Below, in pieces: positions 59,919 through 64,000 of a stretch of 64,000 nucleotides of DNA. The DNA is from Flavobacterium sp. 102 (GTDB lineage: Bacteria > Bacteroidota > Bacteroidia > Flavobacteriales > Flavobacteriaceae), in NCBI RefSeq assembly GCF_003634615.1, contig NZ_RBKX01000001.1, positions 248,001-312,000 of the forward strand, in the 5' to 3' direction. The number at the start of each line of letters is the position of its first letter. Position 1 is the first letter of the stretch. Both the position numbers and the translations under genes were made by a program. The notes under the pieces are model-generated. The model was given only the letters and a program-made list of their open reading frames with translations. It ran no database searches and had not been told where the DNA came from.

Positions 59919-60821
59919 TTACCAATTCGCGAAAGAAATTCCGATTCCTAAGGTGGTTTGCTCGTGATTGTAATCAATCATAGTTTCTCCATAACCATGG
60001 AAGAATTGCACATGACCTCTAATATGTCCTTCAATTGGAAACACATAATTTAGTTGTAAACTGCCATATTTCATGGTATTAAACGGGTGCGTCACTATGA
60101 CATAAAACTCATGCCTGTTGTATTCATAGGCTAATTCAAGTTCGCCATTTCCGACATATTTGGTAATTTCCGGGTTTTCATCTTCTTCATCAGAAATTCG
60201 AATCCAAGGTTTTAATTCAACTTGCCAATTGCCGGCTTCGTAGCCAACATTAAAAATGATTCGGTTCCAACTTCTGGAAAGCGGCAAAGCTCTTCCGTTG
60301 GATTGGTGATTGAAGGCCATTCCGGTTCTTTTCAATCTTCCGCCAAAGAGTTCAATGTTGAGAGGAAAATTTAAGATAAATTCGGGTTCATAATTCAACT
60401 CTCTAAAGGCACGAGACAAAGTTGAATTGTAAATTTGCCAATGTGCTTTTTGAGTATAAGCCAACCACAAATCGCCTTTGCCCCAAAATATAGATTGCAT
60501 TACTTTGGTCTTAAAACTCAATTGGAATTTAGCTTCGTAGTTGTTATAGTCTTGAGAAACTGTAGAAGAATTTTCAGGATTTTCACTTACCGGAAACTGA
60601 TTGGGCTTGCTTGACCATCTTCCTGCGGTAACATAAATCGGTTTGTAGGAAACTAATCTAAAAGTTCCGCATCGGTCAATACTGTCGAGTTCCCATTGCT
60701 GCGAAAAGCTTTTTTTGATGATTTCGTGTTTTGTTTCTAATGGATTTTGTGAAAATACCAATGGTGACAACAACAAAAAAAAGCTTAGACCCAAAATCGA
60801 TTTTTTAAAATGTAAACCCAT
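59919..60821 (-). CDS. Outer-membrane phospholipase A (PldA/OMPLA family)
   Basis: 300 residues with a signal peptide (about 1-25, ending LVFSQ) and a 12-strand barrel type sequence ending in a Phe-Ala-Asn-Trp tail. The OMPLA active site is intact: FNHQSNGR...SRSWNR gives His172, Ser174 and Asn186, as in the His-Ser-Asn triad of E. coli. It hydrolyses phospholipids that reach the outer leaflet of the outer membrane. 22 bp downstream of the PAP2 gene and probably in one operon with it. Confidence 0.92.
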   Translation of the reverse strand: MGLHFKKSILGLSFFLLLSPLVFSQNPLETKHEIIKKSFSQQWELDSIDRCGTFRLVSYKPIYVTAGRWSSKPNQFPVSENPENSSTVSQDYNNYEAKFQLSFKTKVMQSIFWGKGDLWLAYTQKAHWQIYNSTLSRAFRELNYEPEFILNFPLNIELFGGRLKRTGMAFNHQSNGRALPLSRSWNRIIFNVGYEAGNWQVELKPWIRISDEEDENPEITKYVGNGELELAYEYNRHEFYVIVTHPFNTMKYGSLQLNYVFPIEGHIRGHVQFFHGYGETMIDYNHEQTTLGIGISFANW

Positions 60822-60843
60822 ATTAAGTCTTTTTTAGAAGGTT

Positions 60844-61413
60844 TTAGTTATCCTTGGAAAAGTTATTCTTTAAAAATTTCTGATATCCTTTGAAGACCAA
60901 ATATCCGGAAATGGCCCCGAAAGTATAGCCTGTTATGATATCTGTTGGAAAGTGTAACCCTAAGTAAATTCTGCTGTAAGCAAAGATTAAAGGAAATAAA
61001 AACAACAAATAAGCATGTCTGTAATATCGCTTTAAAATCATATAAGCAAAAACGGCTGACGCCATCGAATTGGTCGCATGTCCGGAAAAAAAACTAAACG
61101 AACTACTGGTTTTTACCAATCTGATAATGCCTTTGATTTCTTCGTCGTTGCAAGGTCGCAAACGTTCAAAACTGTATTTGAAAAGATTCACGGTTTGATC
61201 ACAAATAAGAATCATCACTGCGGTGAAAAGGACATAATAACCAAAATTTTTCCAGCCTATTTTCTTTTGTAAAAGATAAAAAATGAATAAAAAAATCGGA
61301 GTCCAATAGGCTTGCTTGGTAATAATAATCCATAATCCATCCCATCGTTCAGAACCTAAACTATTAAGAAATACCAGTAATTCCTTGTCGAGATCGATTA
61401 TTTTTTCAAGCAT
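60844..61413 (-). CDS. PAP2-family membrane phosphatase
   Basis: 189 residues with about five TM helices. The three phosphatase motifs are present: KYSFERLRP (K-x6-RP), FFSGHATNS (SGH) and SRIYLGLHFPTD (SR-x5-H-x3-D). Possible substrates are undecaprenyl diphosphate, phosphatidic acid or phosphatidylglycerol phosphate. The start shares one base with the tatA stop, and phospholipase A follows, so a lipid-related role is plausible. Confidence 0.93.
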   Translation of the reverse strand: MLEKIIDLDKELLVFLNSLGSERWDGLWIIITKQAYWTPIFLFIFYLLQKKIGWKNFGYYVLFTAVMILICDQTVNLFKYSFERLRPCNDEEIKGIIRLVKTSSSFSFFSGHATNSMASAVFAYMILKRYYRHAYLLFLFPLIFAYSRIYLGLHFPTDIITGYTFGAISGYLVFKGYQKFLKNNFSKDN

Positions 61414-61736
61414 TAAAATTGGCGTTTTATAGGACCGGTTAAGGAATCTAAATCTTCTGCGGCTTTGTTGACTTCCGGCAATATATTTTCTGTGACATTG
61501 CTTTTGACTTTCTCTACTTCATCGGTAAAAGTAGCCGTCAAACCTTTAACTGATTCATTGATTTCTTGTACATCGGCACTTTTTTGAATTTCAGATTTAA
61601 TATCGTTGGTTGCATTTTTCAGCTGTGCCATTATTTTACCCAAAGTTCGTGCGATTTCCGGAACTTTATCGGAACCAAAAAGCATTAACGCTATAAAAAT
61701 GATAAAAATTAATTCGCCGCCACCTATTCCAAACAT
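61413..61736 (-). CDS. tatA: Twin-arginine translocase subunit TatA/TatE family
   Basis: 107 residues. N-terminal TM (about 5-22), conserved FG hinge (MLFGSDKVPEIARTLGK), amphipathic helix, then an acidic/helical tail. TatA multimers form the pore for folded proteins crossing the inner membrane. tatC is not in this window. The gene ends on the first base of the PAP2 gene. Called from motif and size; the TatB form is less likely because of the FG-S/DK-P pattern. Confidence 0.9.
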   Translation of the reverse strand: MFGIGGGELIFIIFIALMLFGSDKVPEIARTLGKIMAQLKNATNDIKSEIQKSADVQEINESVKGLTATFTDEVEKVKSNVTENILPEVNKAAEDLDSLTGPIKRQF

Positions 61737-61763
61737 ATTTTGAAAAGCTTAATTATGAAGTTG

Positions 61764-61771
61764 CAAAGTTA
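61764..61771 (-). promoter_or_regulatory. -7 box TAACTTTG for tatA
   Basis: Exact TAnnTTTG match on the minus strand, 27 bases upstream of the ATG at 61736. Confidence 0.55.
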
Positions 61772-61781
61772 CAAAGTTCTA

Positions 61782-64000
61782 CTAATCAAATTTTGATTTT
61801 TCGGTTGTTTTTGGCCAAGAATTATTCGATGTATCAATATCGGCTGTTTCTTGCTTTGGATCGACTACAATTTTAGTAATGGCTTTTTTTGTGGCGAAAG
61901 TTCTTATGACTTCTTTGTCATTCATTCTCCAAATCTGAGCCGGAAAATAATGGTTCTCCGTCGTGCCGTCTTCAAAAGTAATTTCGACAATAATTGGCAT
62001 CACCAATCCGCCGGGTTTGTCAAAAGTAACTTGGTAAAAGTACTTCGGTTCATTTAATTTGGCTTTCTCTTCAGCGGTGAATTGTTTGTTTACATAATCA
62101 TCCAAAGCTTGAAAATCCTGAACTTTGAAAGGTTTATTCAATTCTGGTTTAAAATCTTCACTTCCTTCGGCAATCATATAAACCATGGCACCGTTTCTTG
62201 AATCACGACGACGTCTGGTCTTTAAAAAATCGCTGACTTCTTTCGAAGCTTCATTGGACACAAAATATTTTTTAACTTCTTTAATACCGATATCAGTATA
62301 ATCAGTAGTATAAAACCAACCTCTCCAAAACCAATCTAAATCGACTGCTGAAGCGTCTTCCATGGTTCTGAAAAAGTCTTCCGGTGTTGGATGTTTGAAT
62401 TTCCAACGATTCGCATACGTTTTAAATGCATAATCAAATAAATCGTGGCCCATAATCGTTTCGCGCAAGATATTTAAGGCTGTTGCCGGTTTTCCGTAAG
62501 CGTTATTTCCAAATTGACGCAAACTCTCTGAATTGGTCATAATCGGCTCTAGACCGGTTTGGTCACCGCTCATGTAAGGGATAATATTTTTGGCCGGACC
62601 ACGACGCGTTGGGAAATTAGGATCAAATGATTTTTCAGCTAAATATTCCATAAATGAATTCAAACCTTCATCCATCCATGTCCATTGACGCTCGTCGGAA
62701 TTGACAATCATTGGAAAGAAATTATGTCCCACTTCGTGACAAATCACCCCTAACATGCCGTATTTAGTTTGGTCGGAATATTTCCCATTTTCATCAGGAC
62801 GACCATAATTCCAACAAATCATTGGGTATTCCATACCTTGGTCTCTAGCGTTGATTGACACTGCTTTTGGATAAGGATAATCGAAAGTATAATAGGAATA
62901 ACTCTTAAGTGTATGCGCCACAATTCGGGTAGAATATTCACCCCAAAGCGGATTGCCTTCTTTTGGATACAACGAAATTGCCATAGAAGTCGTGCTGCCT
63001 GTTTTTACCGCCATTGCATCATAAATGAATTTTCTTGACGTTGAAATACCAAAATCACGAACATTTTCCGCTTTGAATTTCCAGGTTTTCTTCTTGTCTG
63101 AAAACCCTTTTTCTGCGGCTTCGGCTTCGGCTTGGGTTACTACAACAATTGGTTTGTCAAAAGATTTTTCGGCTTCGGCGTATCTTTTTAATTGTTCCGG
63201 CGTAAAAACTTCACTTCTATTCATCAATGAACCTGTCGCTTCCATAATATGATCGGACGGAACGGTGATATTTACTTCATAATTTCCAAAAGTCAAAGCA
63301 AACTCGCCCGAACCCCAAAATTGCATATTTTGCCAACCTTCAACATCGCTGTAAACCGCCATTCTTGGATAAAACTGAGCTAAAATATAAAGATTATTAC
63401 CATCTTTTTCAAAATGCTCGTAACCCGAACGACCGCCATCAATAGTGTAATTATTAATATTGTACCACCATTTGATGGAAAAAGTAATTTTTTCTTTGTG
63501 TTTTAAAAGTTTAGGCAATTCAATACGCATCATAGTTTGGTTGATGGTATAATTCATCAGCTTTCCTTGCGCATCTTTTACATATTCGATTCTGAAGCCA
63601 CCGTCAAAATCTTCTTCTAAATATTTTCTGGAAAAGGCTTGGGCCGAAATCGCCGGATCGGTTTTTTTATTTTCTACCAAAGGCGAATTGGAGTTTCTCG
63701 CTTTTTCGTTTTGGTCTAATTGAACCCACAAATAATCTAGAGATTCCTTAGCATTATTTGTGTAAGTAATGGTTTCTGAACCATACAACTTTTGGTTTTT
63801 GTCATCCAATTCTACATCGATTTTATAATCGGCTTGTTGCTGATAATATTCAGGTCCGGGCGCACCGGATGCTGTACGATACATATTGGGCGTTGCCAAT
63901 AAATCATACATTTGCTTGAATTTATCCGGATTTCTCTCTTCTGATTTAGTAGTTTTTGGCGCTTCTTGGGCTTGGGCTAAACCCATAACAAACAACACTA
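61782..64000 (-). CDS. M1-family metallopeptidase (5' end outside the window)
   Basis: At least 738 residues. The zinc motif HEVGH with the downstream Glu (MDEGLNSFMEYL, the second ligand about 19 residues on) places it in peptidase family M1 (aminopeptidase N type), here without the usual GAMEN but with MEYPMICWNYG at the same place. N-terminal beta domain (about 40-230), catalytic domain (about 240-500), then a helical and a C-terminal domain. The visible N-terminus reads MLFVMGLAQAQEAP, the end of a signal peptide, so the true start probably lies beyond the right edge. Confidence 0.92.
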   Translation of the reverse strand, partial: VLFVMGLAQAQEAPKTTKSEERNPDKFKQMYDLLATPNMYRTASGAPGPEYYQQQADYKIDVELDDKNQKLYGSETITYTNNAKESLDYLWVQLDQNEKARNSNSPLVENKKTDPAISAQAFSRKYLEEDFDGGFRIEYVKDAQGKLMNYTINQTMMRIELPKLLKHKEKITFSIKWWYNINNYTIDGGRSGYEHFEKDGNNLYILAQFYPRMAVYSDVEGWQNMQFWGSGEFALTFGNYEVNITVPSDHIMEATGSLMNRSEVFTPEQLKRYAEAEKSFDKPIVVVTQAEAEAAEKGFSDKKKTWKFKAENVRDFGISTSRKFIYDAMAVKTGSTTSMAISLYPKEGNPLWGEYSTRIVAHTLKSYSYYTFDYPYPKAVSINARDQGMEYPMICWNYGRPDENGKYSDQTKYGMLGVICHEVGHNFFPMIVNSDERQWTWMDEGLNSFMEYLAEKSFDPNFPTRRGPAKNIIPYMSGDQTGLEPIMTNSESLRQFGNNAYGKPATALNILRETIMGHDLFDYAFKTYANRWKFKHPTPEDFFRTMEDASAVDLDWFWRGWFYTTDYTDIGIKEVKKYFVSNEASKEVSDFLKTRRRRDSRNGAMVYMIAEGSEDFKPELNKPFKVQDFQALDDYVNKQFTAEEKAKLNEPKYFYQVTFDKPGGLVMPIIVEITFEDGTTENHYFPAQIWRMNDKEVIRTFATKKAITKIVVDPKQETADIDTSNNSWPKTTEKSKFD

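Noticed and set aside
63998..64000. True start codon of the M1 peptidase at 63998
   Set aside because: MLFVMGLAQAQ looks like the second half of a signal peptide; a basic N-terminal part is missing, so the start is probably outside the window.

Overview
The window looks like a chromosomal segment of a gliding member of the Flavobacteriaceae, most likely Flavobacterium. Reasons: AT-rich DNA; an exosortase F pair (xrtF and its partner); gldB and gldC; a HYC_CC_PP-type protein beside a TonB receptor; many Bacteroidetes-type -7 boxes (TAnnTTTG) in front of genes; almost no Shine-Dalgarno sequences; and intergenic repeats that I recall from Flavobacterium genomes. I see no insertion sequence, prophage, CRISPR array or rRNA. 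One tRNA (Arg, anticodon TCG) is present.

Layout. 1-4.8 kb: 5' part of a TonB receptor and a Cys-rich partner, a beta-CASP metallo-hydrolase with an ATP-cone/nuclease protein, the xrtF pair and a GAF/fRMsr-like protein. 4.8-7.5 kb: rpsO and pnp. 7.5-10 kb: a frameshifted DUF1566-type gene, then an ECF sigma factor overlapping a protein with a cytoplasmic N-terminus, one membrane segment and a C-terminal beta-barrel. 10-17.5 kb: LA_2272-type repeat protein, HTH regulator, giant DUF2339 membrane protein, primary sigma factor rpoD, tandem terminators, an intergenic repeat, and rpe. 17.5-28.1 kb: a galactan/galactose locus with a divergent GntR-family regulator and the operon galM - GH53 - GH53 - GH2 - galK - galT - sugar symporter. 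28.1-30.3 kb: MtfA-like peptidase, a small exported protein, tRNA-Arg, yqeY.

30.5-46.2 kb (minus strand): a compact dcw cluster in the order mraZ, rsmH, ftsL, ftsI, murE, mraY, murD, ftsW, murG, murC, ftsQ, ftsA, ftsZ, with probable MraZ operator repeats in front of mraZ. murF, murB and ddl are not in the cluster. 46.5-53.5 kb: alpha/beta hydrolase, engB, a lipoprotein, gldC-gldB divergent from nadE, a NarL-type response regulator, and dnaG. 53.6-56 kb: a second ECF sigma system in which the TM protein and the barrel are separate genes. 56-64 kb: polyprenyl synthase, a lipoprotein, rlmN, an O-methyltransferase, phospholipase A, a PAP2 phosphatase, tatA and an M1 peptidase cut by the right edge.

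How it works together: the galactan locus would cut beta-1,4-galactan outside or in the periplasm, release galactose, import it with sodium, and feed it into the Leloir pathway. The dcw cluster makes lipid II precursors and the divisome. The most interesting unexplained items are the two related sigma/anti-sigma/barrel loci (one fused, one split), the ATP-cone/PD-(D/E)XK plus beta-CASP pair, three promoters placed so close to the start codon that the mRNAs should be leaderless, a DnaG that has lost all four zinc ligands, MraZ-like decamers, and several small repeat families.
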